DNA of 27,500 nucleotides from Bigelowiella natans CCMP2755 (Eukaryota; Cercozoa; Chlorarachniophyceae), in the NCBI GenBank assembly GCA_000320545.1, contig ADNK01002936.1:1-27500 (forward strand), written 5' to 3'. Positions 1 to 10,147 of the stretch are shown here, piece by piece; the stretch's first letter is position 1, and each line of letters begins with the position of its first letter. The position numbers and the translations under genes were made by a program. The notes beneath the pieces were generated by a model. It was not told the DNA's origin, did no database searches, and saw only the letters and a program-made list of their open reading frames with translations.

Positions 1-144
1 TGTAGCAGCTGGTTTCCTCTCCCTCATGACTGTATTACTCGTCATCATTATCATAAACTTCGGTTTTGCCGCCGCCGCCGCCCCTCTGTCCCCCCCCCTC
101 CCCCTCCCTAACCCTCTCTCCCTTACTCCTCTGCGCTCTCGCAG

Positions 145-463
145 GGAAGGCGGAGATGCGCGACTATCTACGAAAGCACTTCCTCTCGTACAACACGCTC
201 AGCATGATCCGACAAATGAAGCGCCAGTTCCGAGACCTCCTCACCTCCATCGGCTTCCTCAAGAGAGCGGGGGGGGCGAGGAGGAAGAAGGGAGGAGGGG
301 GCGGGGGCGAGGAGGGTAGTGGTAGCTCTAACAAAGCCGAAACGGCGAGGAAGACACGAGTGTTGTGGGAGGAGCGAAGGATCGACGTGAGCGATGGTGA
401 TGATAAGCAGCAGCCCTCTTGAGACCGATGCTCTGCTACTGCAACCACTGCTCCCTATTTCCA

Positions 464-510
<47 letters not shown>

Positions 511-663
511 TGTGTGTGTGCGTGTGTGTCTTTCTATCGCTTCTCCTCGATCTATGCATATACCCACATGTGAGGAGCATTCCCCTGTCCGCAGCACCCT
601 TTTTAGTTATCTGATGAAACCAAAAAAAAAAAAAGGGGGGGGGGGATACTGCTCCACGGTCCT

Positions 664-700
<37 letters not shown>

Positions 701-1116
701 ATTTTCACACACTCAGCGACTACCAAATACGAATCCGATTTTATAGAGGAGACACTAACTTAGTGTGGTCATTCGTGGCCATCATCGTCTTTTCCCTGGC
801 TGCTGTTTCTGTTGTTGTTGTTGTTGTTATTCCTTCATACTACATCTATCCTTAGGAAATGCATATACAAAGGACAGCTTCATGGAGGTGTACGGAGGTA
901 GTAGCAGTAGTAGTAGTAGTAGTAGTATGGAGGAAGAAGAAGAAGATGATGAAGAAGAAGAAGAAGAATAAAAGATCACGAAAGAGCAGACGATGCTCAT
1001 CGTAAACACGATAAGGACGCGTTCAGCTAGGGAGAGAGGAGAGAAAGTGAGCGAGGGAGGAGGGGGGAGGGGGGGAAGGGGGAGATTCTATACCCGTCAT
1101 CATCGCCATCGTCATT

Positions 1117-1150
<34 letters not shown>

Positions 1151-1907
1151 GCGTAATCGTCAATACACTAAGCCACGTTATCAAATATAAAGGGCTGAAG
1201 GAGTGGGATACGGCGAAGGTCGGCACCCCGTTGGAACGGCGGATTGACCCAGCAGATGGTACTAGTAAGAGCACTACTAGTAGTCGTCGTAGCAGTAGTT
1301 GTTGTTGTAGTCGAGAGTTGTTGTTGCCTTCTATGATGGCCGTTGGCACTCCCAATTCCGGCGGCGTGGGGAGCGCGGTCACCGACGAATTGACGTGACT
1401 TCGCCCCCGCACAATACGGATGCGGACAACGACCACGGACCTTTTCCTCCTGCCCGGCAGTCCTCATGTTTGCCCTGTGTGCTTTTCCTCGGCCCTCCTC
1501 CTCCTCCTCCTCCTCCTCCTCCTCCTCCTCCTCTCCGGCTGCTTTGTCAGGCAAAGCATACACACGCAAGGACTTCATCGATTGCTATGGGGGGCTGAAA
1601 GAGTGGAAGAGGGCGGGCGGGGAAGATCAGGTCGTCGCGGTGGTGAAAGATAATTGCATGTGATGATGATGATGATGCCGATGACGGTGATGATGAGGAG
1701 GAGGAGAGGAAAATATGGGAAGAAGCTCATAAGCTGTTGTTTTTTGGCTACATCCCTACAAGAGCGCACAGAAGAGGGAGAAGCTCATGAAGTCGCGGGC
1801 GCGCGCTGCGCTGGCAGAGGCGGAGGCGTTTGAGCACGCCAATGCGATGGACGAGAATAAGGATAATCTCCGGTTTGGCGATGATTCACCTGCAGCATTC
1901 TCTCTTT

Positions 1908-1955
<48 letters not shown>

Positions 1956-2626
1956 CTCTTTTCTCTCGATCTTCCTATTATCTGATTATATCGGTGAATG
2001 TACCACATGTGCCTAATAGCGAACTGCTCCATCAATGTCTTGTTCTTTGGCGCTCTTGGCACTTCTCTTTGCCGTCGTTGTCGTTGTCCCCTCTCTCCTC
2101 TTTTCTTCTCTATATCCCTCGCGGAACGATCAGACTGCTCCGCGCGGTGTTAGTCGCAGGGCTGTATCCGAACGTGGTCCGGGTATTCGCATAAGCACAC
2201 ACACAGACACACACATGCACGCACGCACACGCCTCAAGGGGTTGAGGGGGGTGGGGGAAGAGTAGGCGAGCGATGTTTGAACGAGTAATGCTGAGACGTC
2301 GTATGCTGCTAGATCCAAGCTCCAGACAAGGACAAATCGAAGGATAACAGCAGCAGCAGCAGCAGGAAACCTCAGGAGGGCAGAGGGGGCGGAGACTCGA
2401 AAGTTGAGGTAGAAATCCTTGCAGAAGGCAGTTTACTTTTGAGTATTGATGAATGCGACCTCGCACGCGCGCGCGCACACTCACTATTGCGCGACGCATT
2501 GTGATTCTTTGTGAAAAAGCCTATTCTGTTTTGATGATTCGTTTGTTTTCCATTCTGTTCAGAATATTATCATCGATATCATAATCATCATTATCATCAC
2601 CATCATCATCATTACTACTACGGCTG

Positions 2627-2658
<32 letters not shown>

Positions 2659-2920
2659 CTTTAGGTGAAGTTCTTTGCCAGAAACGGCGCTGTGGTACAA
2701 CCTCTTCCTGATTTTTCATTCGCAAACAAACGTGGATATGCCAATCTTAAACGAAATGCCGTGTGTGCCAGGGCCACTTCGCCTTCCCCCCCCTCCCTCC
2801 GAAACTGCCATCTCTCTATTCAAGATGCTGTTGGAATCAACACACATCGCTTTCATCGTTATCTGTTCCTTTCAACCGCATGGTCGATGAGTGCAGCCGC
2901 TAGATTCTTTCTTGCAATCT

Positions 2921-2952
<32 letters not shown>

Positions 2953-3689
2953 AATCATCATCATCGCTGCCATCAGGATGTACACCCTGCCTCGGTGCTA
3001 TGGGGCGAAAGCACGTTTCGATACCCCTTCTTGATATATCACGAGAAAGTCAAGACGAGCAAGGTACAGAATATGGGTACTCGCTCTTGCTCAGGGGTGG
3101 AAACTCGTCATTGAGTTGCTTTCCCGGTGATTTCGGCTCTTTTTGGTCAGGTTTATCTTCGTGATGCTACCATGATTACGCCGTATTCGCTGCTGCTATT
3201 CGGCGGCAACATCATGGTCAGTTCCGTCACATTTAACGTTAAAGCGCACGCGTGTCTGTGAGAGACGGGGGGGGGATGCAACAATCACGAGATTGGGTTA
3301 ATAGCGCACACGCACGCGCCAATTACATCAAGTTTACGGTAGAAAAGTGAGCTGGCAATAACGATGAGGCTTGTCTCATCAGGTATCACATGCGGAGGGC
3401 TCTGTGACAGTCGATAGCTGGATCAAATTCAATGTTCCTCCTGCGCACGCGGTATGAGCACATCATCTCCCATCTTCCTACACGGAAATCAATTCATCCC
3501 AACGCGACTGTTTCATCGGGGGGGAACTCATCGTGCGATTGCCTGGAACCTTAGGTTTTAATTCACAAGCTACGGCTGGAGATAGCGAGCTTGCTACAGC
3601 GCAAGATCGAGGACCCTGCCTTCAATGCCAGCGACGTCAAATCTACGAAGGTCATCCAAGCTGTTTCACAGTTAATGAAGTCGGAATAG
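145..3689 (+). CDS. DHX29-like DExH-box RNA helicase, C-terminal 12 exons (5' partial)
   Basis: Exons: 145-396, 856-897, 1193-1258, 1551-1630, 1763-1872, 2134-2182, 2313-2408, 2665-2694, 2977-3063, 3151-3216, 3383-3451, 3555-3689 (stop TAG). All junctions are GT-AG and phases agree, giving 359 residues after the incoming split codon. Seen in order: end of the helicase-associated helical domain (YLRKHFLSYNTLSMIRQMK, ..LLTSIGFL), an insertion with two YGG modules, LLRAVLVAGLYPNVVR, VHPASVLW, FRYPFLIYHEKVKTS, VYLRDATMITPYSLLLFGG (OB-fold), SVTVDSWIKFNVPPAHAV, and a tail LLQRKIEDP..VIQAVSQLMKSE. The order and the last strands follow DHX29 most closely; DHX36 and DHX57 are alternatives. DHX29 unwinds structured 5' leaders on the 40S ribosome; that role here is inferred from the family. 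The two RecA domains lie upstream of base 1. Least certain are the 1630/1763 junction and the 2408 donor (2402 also keeps phase). Confidence 0.88.
468..700. repeat. (CT)n and (GT)n microsatellites in helicase intron 397-855
   Basis: About 35 bp of CT/CTAT dinucleotides at 468-502 and a (GT)n run at about 667-700, separated by an A/G homopolymer stretch near 620-645. All lie within one intron, so the apparent Ser/Leu-, Glu/Arg- or Cys/Val-rich reading frames here are artefacts of simple sequence. Confidence 0.9.
1108..1150. repeat. (ATC)n microsatellite in helicase intron 898-1192
   Basis: Fourteen or so ATC/ATT triplets. The same intron opens with a (AGT)n/(AAG)n purine-rich run at 900-970. 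The His- and Met-rich frames read from it are not genes. Confidence 0.9.
1496..1533. repeat. (CTC)n tract acting as polypyrimidine tract
   Basis: A CTC triplet run ends about 17 bp before the acceptor at 1549-1550 of helicase exon 1551-1630, so it is positioned as the pyrimidine tract of that 3' splice site. Confidence 0.75.
1917..1951. repeat. (CT)n microsatellite in helicase intron 1873-2133
   Basis: CT dinucleotide run inside the intron between exons 1763-1872 and 2134-2182. Reading straight through it produces a false 135-residue frame starting at 1787. Confidence 0.85.
2628..2968. repeat. (ACT)n and (ATC)n microsatellites flanking the 30-bp helicase exon
   Basis: (TAC)n at 2628-2657 lies directly before the acceptor of the 30-bp exon 2665-2694. 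(ATC)n at 2921-2968 lies directly before the acceptor of exon 2977-3063. Both are intronic. Confidence 0.85.
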
Positions 3690-4968
3690 CTTCAAAGCGG
3701 GATAGCCAGATTTTGCATTTTCGGCGGAAGATTACGGAGCATTGACGCTTCAATAGCTTGTTACGTCATTATTCTTTGTATCAATTCAGCGATGTGCGCG
3801 CAACTATAGCGCCGCGATGGTAAACATGCTCTGTGATGTCTGCTAGTGCACACAGCTAGACAGCGTTGCAGGGGCATTAATGATTACAATGACTCTACAT
3901 CATCAACCTCCATGCATCACACATCGCAGACACTGCTGCTATGCTAGCTATGGCTGAAATGATGACCAGATGACTATGAATCAATCACATGCTCACACCT
4001 TTCTAGCTTTAGCCCTTTAGATCTAGAGAGATACATGCTAGCATGGGCACAACAGAGAGGTAGCTATGATGTGTAGCGTACAATCGATATGTCTATTCAT
4101 CTAGACATCTAGACATGCACAGCTAGACAGCTAGCTAGCTAGACATTCTAGCATTCTCTGAACCTAGACGTCGAACACCTTCTTCAATTACATATCTAGA
4201 CATGCTAGCATGTCTGCTATATAATTGCATGTCTATCTAGCCATCATCCATCTAGCTTTAGAGCTGTCTAGCTGTCTAGCTATCTAGCTGTCCCTAACGC
4301 ATAGCACATCAAGCTGTGCGACGTCGTCCGCACGTACTAGTCTAGCTAGCTAGTAGTGTAGTCGGAATGGATGGAGGCAATCATTCACATCATGCGTGCA
4401 AACATCTCTGGCTAGCTATCTAGATCTCTAGATCTAGACATTTGTGCAAGCTAGCAAGGCATGATCAGCAAAAACACCAGCATCATCATTACAACAAGGG
4501 ACTATCCTTGTTAGAGACGCTCTCTCGCGTAGGAGTCGACAGACCTAGAGACAGTGACTGCATCTAGAAACCTCTAGACCTAGACATCTCTAGATCTAGA
4601 CATCTAGATGTGTTCATAGTCTGTTTGCAGACAAAACGCAGGCATACGCTACGCGACAGATGATAGCGAATATGTAGTCGGATGCCCACATCCTGCTGCC
4701 AAATTCTTTGTAACATAAACTATGTGAAGTCTGAAGGGGGTATGCATGTCTAATCTCATACCACGGAAGAAACTATGTGCACAGAGGGGCTACATATGAA
4801 ATGTATTGTGAACACATTGTGTTTATTGAAGAAGAACTTCAATAACAACTGTTGCTATCTTATATCTTATAGGTCTCACAGCCATAGCCAACTGAAGGAA
4901 ACATACTCGTTCACTTTGGCAAAATGATCTTTGTTGATAAGCGAGCGGATTACTATATTAACAAATTT
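3690..4968. repeat. CTAG-dense tail-to-tail intergenic block
   Basis: No convincing coding sequence between the helicase stop (3689) and the ATP-grasp stop (4969). From about 3843 to 4611 the tetranucleotide CTAG occurs more than 30 times, often as CTAGACAT, TCTAGA or GCTAGC, where about three are expected by chance. The words are irregularly spaced rather than in a perfect array. A TTTATT at 4822-4827 is an AATAAA candidate for the minus-strand gene. Confidence 0.8.
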
Positions 4969-6328
4969 TCAGGTCGTTCTGCTCTTCGGCAAATGTCTTC
5001 CAAAGTTTTTAAGCATTAATGCTTTCTCATCAACAAAATCAGCTACATCCTCGAGGGTGTATGCAAAATGTCGAATGCTACTTCCAAGCTTCGAGAAATA
5101 TCGGTCAAAGCTCGCTTCAAGATTCCCTTCGATAAAAACTGGGCCCTCATCAGTGACTGCCCAATCCCATCCAATGAAAGGAAATTCTGACGCCTTATCA
5201 TGAAAATTTTGGGTGGCCAGGAGGATGTTTTTATGCCAGGGAATTGTTAGTTCTGTCCCGTTTTCCAGCACACAACCACCCGTCTTTGAATCAATTTCAT
5301 ATGCTTTATTTTCAGGCTCATTAGAAAGCTTATCACCTACCAAAATGCATGAATAAATTCCATGTTCTCGACATTTCCATCTCTGCGTCCAAACACGAAC
5401 CGTGACTAACGAGTGATTGCTACCGAATATTCTACGAAGAGTAGAATGATTTTTAAGAGGTTCCTCGAAAACAAGATGCTTCAATAGATTTGGTTTCGAT
5501 TCTTTTACTTCATCCCTCCGCAAAATTTTACAGTCTTCACCCCATCCACTGTAGCGATTCTTTACAAAAATGGTGTTTGGAATCGAGACCCGAGATTGAG
5601 ACGGTCTCAGCACTTCACTGATTTTGAAGCGTTTGGTCATTCCAATTAAAGGATGCATTTTGACGGCATGCTTTTTGAAGAATAAATACTGTAATTCCTT
5701 ATCAACGAACATTTCGAATTTTTCCGGGTAGAGCTTCCTCAAATACAAAATGTCGACAGCAACATGAAGGCTATTCCAGCACCAAGGTTGAGTTAGAAAT
5801 AGAAGAGGAGCTATCACGCCATTGAAGATAGTTAACCTAACATGTTATCAATAATTCGTATTGCACGAAATGAGAGATGGGATACTTTGCATTTATCTGA
5901 ACGGTATTTCAATGGACGACTTAAGTTCACCGTGTTATCCACTGCACAGTCTCCCACGAAAATGTTGTGGATTTTTGGACCTCTCGACAGAACATGTACT
6001 GAGTACTGTGTAGAATAACGTTGCCTTCTTTGTCTACATGCCGATAGCATGTCTTTATTGGCATTGGATCTTGTTTTTTTCTCGCAAGATTTTGAATGAG
6101 AAGCATACACTTGACAAGACAGCTAACTTTTTTCTGCAAGTGAGTTGCAAATGCAATGCATTGCTGGGGAGAAATCCATTTACAGCCGCGAGAAATTACA
6201 AATTCTCGACCTCGGTTGCCACCCGATTGGTGTTTTGTTTTCAAAATAGCTGATTGGAACTGGAAGCCGAAGCAGTAATCGGGTCTTTTTGAGGTCAGTA
6301 AAAATGCAAAGAAAGCCAATACAGACAT
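4969..6328 (-). CDS. Sugar-transfer-associated ATP-grasp family protein, two exons
   Basis: Exon 1 is 6328-5931 and exon 2 is 5836-4969; the 94-bp intron (5930-5837) starts GTGAAC and ends TTAG, phase 2, giving 421 residues from ATG 6328. Exon 1 begins with a short hydrophobic stretch (MSVLAFFAFLL), a possible anchor or end of a longer signal. The frame is open upstream to about 6412 without another ATG, so an additional 5' exon is possible. Seen in exon 2: a candidate ATP-binding Lys in FVKNRYSGWGED (about residue 225), NHSLVTVRVWT, and the metal-binding end FIGWDWAVTDEGPVFIEGN (Asp about 357, Glu 369, Asn 371). This C-terminal pattern is typical of the sugar-transfer-associated ATP-grasp family, thought to ligate carboxylates in polysaccharide or peptide-like polymer synthesis; the substrate here is unknown. 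Exon 2 is more AT-rich than neighbouring genes. Confidence 0.75.
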
Positions 6329-6412
6329 CAAGATTGAGGCGACAAATGCCACAAAGAAATTCTGAATTGCTAAACACTTCAAATAAACATCGGCACATGT
6401 AGTGAATTTCAC

Positions 6413-7009
6413 TCGATTCTACACCACCAGAGTAGGTCATGTTGGACGACAGTGACGCAGTCTCGTTGCTAGGTATTGAACAATCACTCATCGCGCGGTT
6501 CGTCTTAAAATGGTGACTGACAACTGCTGTCACTGCCAGTAGGTGATTGATGGAGCAACAGCCACCAAGCTTTTCACTGCTTCTTTCTGAGCATCGGAGA
6601 ATTCGCAATCCTACTGTTGCACCACAGAGTTCAAATCACCACCAGCAGCCAGGCCATATTGCCAACAGCATATCCTACAAGCCTGCTTTCGGATCGGAAT
6701 CAGTGCAGCACAATCTGTTGACAATGGAACATGACCGTTTTTCATCCTGCGACAATGAAATTGAGCACAAAGAACAAAAGAAGAAAAACCGCCCAAACCA
6801 AAGGGCACCTGTCGTGCATTGCATTGTGGCAACGACCAGCGGCTAGCAGTATGTTACAAGTAGCCCGGTCATCATCGCCCGCTGATGAAAAGCCTGCAGC
6901 ATGAATCAAATGAGCTGCAAGAATTCCACCACATGGTCTTTGTCTGCTGCCGTCTAGCCGCGTCGTAGTGCGCGTTCGTTCATCGTGCAAGCAGCTGCGA
7001 TTGCACACG
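6413..7009. other. Upstream region of the ATP-grasp gene; no supported gene
   Basis: Short overlapping frames occur on both strands (for example a 99-codon frame at 6547-6846 +), but none shows a recognisable motif or splice-consistent partner. The region probably holds the promoter and possible 5' exon of the minus-strand ATP-grasp gene, next to the retrotransposon insertion. Confidence 0.4.
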
Positions 7010-7013
7010 ATGC

Positions 7014-7339
7014 TGTAGCGCGTACCACTACGCGGGCACAAGTCACGTGCGACAACAAAGGGGTTGTCGCGGATATAGAATATAGATAACGTAGATATTA
7101 ATACAGCATAGGCACGTGGGTTCCGGCGGGACTCATGGCAGCACACCGGAAGTGTGCTGCCCCACGTGCGGCGGCATTCGCGAAAGCTTCGCGAATGATT
7201 ACGCAGTGCACGATTTAATAAAAATATAATCTTTAATAAAAATAAACACAACTCTTCAAAAGGAAGCAAACGTGCCTTTCCCCCCCCCTGCCTACTTGTG
7301 CACGTAGCGCCTCGGCCTGTGAACACCTTACGCGCAACA
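7014..7339 (+). repeat. 5' LTR
   Basis: TGTAGCGCGTACC... to ...ACGCGCAACA. It carries AATAAA signals (from 7217), an AT-rich GATATAGAATATAG stretch that may serve as TATA region, and three strong hairpins: 7049-7070 (8-bp stem), 7112-7170 (9-bp outer and 10-bp inner stem) and 7175-7197 (10-bp stem, 3-nt loop). Confidence 0.95.
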
Positions 7340-7344
7340 ACCTT

Positions 7345-7362
7345 TGGCTTCCACACACGGGA
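7345..7362 (+). other. Candidate primer-binding site
   Basis: TGGCTTCCACACACGG begins 5 nt after the 5' LTR. It starts with TGG, complementary to the CCA end of a tRNA, and lies at the usual distance from the LTR. The donor tRNA was not identified. Confidence 0.55.
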
Positions 7363-7378
7363 AACGATTTGACTAACA

Positions 7379-10096
7379 ATGTCACAGCAGCTAGAAGAAC
7401 AGCAGGACTTTGGCTCGCAGGCCGTGCAAGGGCACGAGCAGAAACAGGAAAGGAAGGGCGATACGGACGCTAAGGAAGGAGGAGGAACACCTCCACAGGC
7501 ACCGCCGGGACCAGCACCCGGGATTAAGAAAGCAGATGCAGCAGCAGAGGCACTGGAGAACTTCTACGAGGCGGACGACGAGGACGTGGCCGCCGAAAGC
7601 AAGAAGGTCGTAATGGCATTACGAGCCTTGCGACCCAGGGCGAGCAACTACGCCAAACTGAAAGTATCGATAGAATACAAGTATCAGACACATGATGTTT
7701 GGGCAGCTATCATGCAGGACATCATGGATTACGAAGCAGACTTACCTCCAGAGTGGGCAGCTTTGTTTAGGAACGACGGGGGTCTGGGCGCCTCGCGGGG
7801 GACGACCCAGAGCACCGTCAAGCAGCAGCAGCCGGTACAGCGGAACACCCAGTTCATGTCTGTTAAAACAGCACCGGTTATGATAACGAAATACAACGGG
7901 AAAAGAGGTGAGGCAAGGAGGTGGTGGAAGAACGCTAGGAGTATACTCTGCGACTTTACCCCTAACCCCACCGAAAACGACAAGCTCAAATGGCTAGCTA
8001 TAATAAAGCAAGCCATGGACCTTTACGAGACGGGCAGGACCCGGATCAGGCAGCTAGAGAAAATACACACTACAGTTAGTGGGCTACGAGACGTTGAGGC
8101 GATAATGAAGGCTTTTGTAAATGAACAGGATGCTAACTCCCTACCCCAGGCTATTAGAAAATACAGAGCAATGATGCAGCATGAGAGAGAACCTGTTAGA
8201 GACTTTGCCACGCGCTTCCAGGATATGATCGACGAACTACATGATTTTAATTACAACACAGGTGATGATCAGGCAAGGTTTGAAGAGTTCAAGTTAAAGA
8301 TAAAGGAATCCACTTACGTTACGGAGAAAGGCTACACCACGATGGAGGCAGCAGTGCAGGCTATATCCCTACGCGAGCAGGAGCAGGACCGCAAGTTTAC
8401 CAGCCCTAAGGTACCTGGCATAGGAAACATTAACGCTATTAAGCCGCAGCGAGACTGGTACAAGGACAGGGAAGGTAACCGACGTTGCGGATACTGCTCA
8501 CGTAAAGGGAAACACACCGCTAAAGACTGCAGAGACAGGAAAGAAGGACGACCCAGGATGACGATCAGGCAGCTCAACGAACACTACGAGAAGTTAAAGA
8601 GAAAGAAAGGCAGAGGACAAGGATATAACAACAGCAAATGGCAAGGCAGCAACAACGGGAAGAACAATAAATATAAGAACAAAAAGCAGAACAGTATCAA
8701 TGCTATACAGCAGCAGATAAACGGAATATTAGATCACCTTAAGCAGGCGCCGACGAAGACAGCAGTACCAGCAACGCAGGACCAAGACAAGCCCATGACC
8801 CTAGACGACATAAAGAACTTAGGAGTATGCAACATTAATGACGAAGACGCTAACAGGACTATCAAAGTTGCTATGACCAAGGTTAAAGTTAAAGACAGCT
8901 ACGGAGACTACAAGAAACTACCTGCCCTTTGGGATAGTGGCAGCATGCCGAAGTCCTTCATAAGCCTAAGCACAGTAAGAAGGTTAGGACTATTGGATCA
9001 AGTGACTAAGAAAGAACGTAAATATGCTCAAGCAGACGGAAGCTCTTCCATGAAGACCGTCGGTGAGCTAATGCTAAAGCTACAGATACCTGGCAGCGAC
9101 GCGGAGACCCAAATCAAGACCCGAGTAGCCATGACTTTATCCATGGAACTACTCCTCGGACAGGATGCCCTAGAAAAATTAGGGGGGATCATATCATTCT
9201 ACAATCACAAGATATACTTTGCTAAGTTACCAAAGAAGTTACATGTGGATAATGAGACCTCTCTTCTACAGCTACCACACCCTAATATTGATGCCTCACC
9301 TGTATACTATGCCCAGTCCAACTCCAAGGTAGAGCGACTCCACCGCACCTTGGCCAACCTAAGCAGGATAAATAGCACCACACCAGACAAGATACAAGGG
9401 TTAGTAAACGACACCTTCACGTCTGGGGGAGGTATCAAGGATAAGGAGAGGGAAGAAGGCGACGACAACGACGACGATACCGAGAGCGAAGACGAGAAGG
9501 TCCCGTACGATGGCCGAGTTCTAAAGGAAGGACAGTATGTTAGGGCCAAGGTAAATCTGAGATCGAGAAATAAACAAGACCCCTTCTGGGGTGGCGTTGC
9601 AAAGGTTACCGAGAGGAAGGGGAGGAAGCAGTACTACATCTATGATGGGAACAGGGTCACCTTGCGCCACATCAGTCACCTAAAGAATTATGATATCGGT
9701 GAGAAGCTCCTAGAGGATGTTAAAGTAAACCCTACTGTGTGGGAGCGAGCAATGCCTTGTTTAGGACCCCGACCTAAGTTCGATGTGGAATATGGAAACA
9801 ATAAGGTCAGGGTGAACGACGATTGGCGCATGAAGATTGTCTATCTAGGCTACCCTGGATTACGAAATATGGAGAGGGTAGCTATGAAAATAAAGGACGG
9901 AAAATATCAGCTACTCTACCTAGCTGTTCCCGACTTACCCTTTGAGCACTGGTATAAGGTCCTGGGGGACCTTGATGCAGAGGGCTGGTATGGACACGAA
10001 CCTAAGGACGAAGGTGAGTTCTGGGTAAGCGACAAAGGAGATAAGGTTAGAGAGGAATCTATTACCTGGTGGTTGGTGAAGTTCCGAAAGCGATGA
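7379..10096 (+). CDS. Gag-protease-integrase C-terminus fusion ORF of the LTR element
   Basis: 905 residues without interruption. Residues 1 to about 365 form a Gag-like region (charged, Gln-rich start, helical retrotransposon-gag-like middle). A zinc knuckle has Cys370, Cys373, His379, Cys384 with five residues between the second Cys and His, one more than the usual CCHC knuckle. A Lys/Arg/Asn-rich stretch follows. The aspartic protease has ALWDSGS (Asp519) and LLLGQDALEKLGG. About 35 residues later comes QSNSKVERLHRTL, the block holding the third acidic residue of the retroviral-type integrase core (Glu652). Next are an acidic linker (about 690-708), an SH3-like integrase C-terminal part (about 712-775: GQYVRAKV, DPFWGG, ISHLKNY), and a 130-residue Trp/Tyr-rich tail of unknown role. 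Reverse transcriptase, RNase H and the two integrase Asp residues are missing, yet the frame is kept. Confidence 0.92.
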   Translation: MSQQLEEQQDFGSQAVQGHEQKQERKGDTDAKEGGGTPPQAPPGPAPGIKKADAAAEALENFYEADDEDVAAESKKVVMALRALRPRASNYAKLKVSIEYKYQTHDVWAAIMQDIMDYEADLPPEWAALFRNDGGLGASRGTTQSTVKQQQPVQRNTQFMSVKTAPVMITKYNGKRGEARRWWKNARSILCDFTPNPTENDKLKWLAIIKQAMDLYETGRTRIRQLEKIHTTVSGLRDVEAIMKAFVNEQDANSLPQAIRKYRAMMQHEREPVRDFATRFQDMIDELHDFNYNTGDDQARFEEFKLKIKESTYVTEKGYTTMEAAVQAISLREQEQDRKFTSPKVPGIGNINAIKPQRDWYKDREGNRRCGYCSRKGKHTAKDCRDRKEGRPRMTIRQLNEHYEKLKRKKGRGQGYNNSKWQGSNNGKNNKYKNKKQNSINAIQQQINGILDHLKQAPTKTAVPATQDQDKPMTLDDIKNLGVCNINDEDANRTIKVAMTKVKVKDSYGDYKKLPALWDSGSMPKSFISLSTVRRLGLLDQVTKKERKYAQADGSSSMKTVGELMLKLQIPGSDAETQIKTRVAMTLSMELLLGQDALEKLGGIISFYNHKIYFAKLPKKLHVDNETSLLQLPHPNIDASPVYYAQSNSKVERLHRTLANLSRINSTTPDKIQGLVNDTFTSGGGIKDKEREEGDDNDDDTESEDEKVPYDGRVLKEGQYVRAKVNLRSRNKQDPFWGGVAKVTERKGRKQYYIYDGNRVTLRHISHLKNYDIGEKLLEDVKVNPTVWERAMPCLGPRPKFDVEYGNNKVRVNDDWRMKIVYLGYPGLRNMERVAMKIKDGKYQLLYLAVPDLPFEHWYKVLGDLDAEGWYGHEPKDEGEFWVSDKGDKVREESITWWLVKFRKR

Positions 10097-10136
10097 AGGT
10101 CTAAGGGAATAAGGAAGGAAGGAAGGAGCAACGTGA

Positions 10137-10147
10137 CTTGGGGGAGG
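10137..10147 (+). other. Polypurine tract
   Basis: The purine-rich run ending GGGGGAGG lies directly before the first base of the 3' LTR, the expected place for plus-strand priming. A second purine-rich run (GGAAGGAAGGAAGG) lies about 20 bp upstream. Confidence 0.65.

Larger units (their letters stand above)
376..1613 (+). other. Two tandem YGG modules inserted in the helicase
   Basis: Module 1 is RRIDVSDG / NAYTKDSFMEVYGG / LKEWDTAK, spread over exons 145-396, 856-897 and 1193-1258. Module 2 is RRIDPADG / KAYTRKDFIDCYGG / LKEWKRA, spread over exons 1193-1258 and 1551-1630. Introns fall at equivalent places: phase 1 after the Asp of '(S/A)DG' in both copies, and also inside YGG-LKEW in copy 1. 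This indicates exon duplication. The modules sit between the helical domain and the OB-fold, where I know of no such insert in animal DHX29. Similar YT..F...YGG..EW strings recur in algal and protist proteins; I know no named domain or function. Confidence 0.75.

Noticed and set aside
1023-1578. Poly-Met, poly-Glu and poly-His ORFs around triplet repeats
   Set aside because: Generated by ATC, CTC and related microsatellites inside helicase introns.
2502-2504. Stop codon after the frame of helicase exon 2313-2408, suggesting the gene ends there
   Set aside because: A donor at 2409 in phase with the next exons (VKFFARNGAV, then VHPASVLW) continues the conserved OB-fold, so the stop is intronic.
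6742-7356. Minus-strand ORF over the 5' LTR (also 10101-10532 over the 3' LTR)
   Set aside because: The shared part is simply LTR sequence in antisense, repeated because the LTRs are identical; no protein motif.
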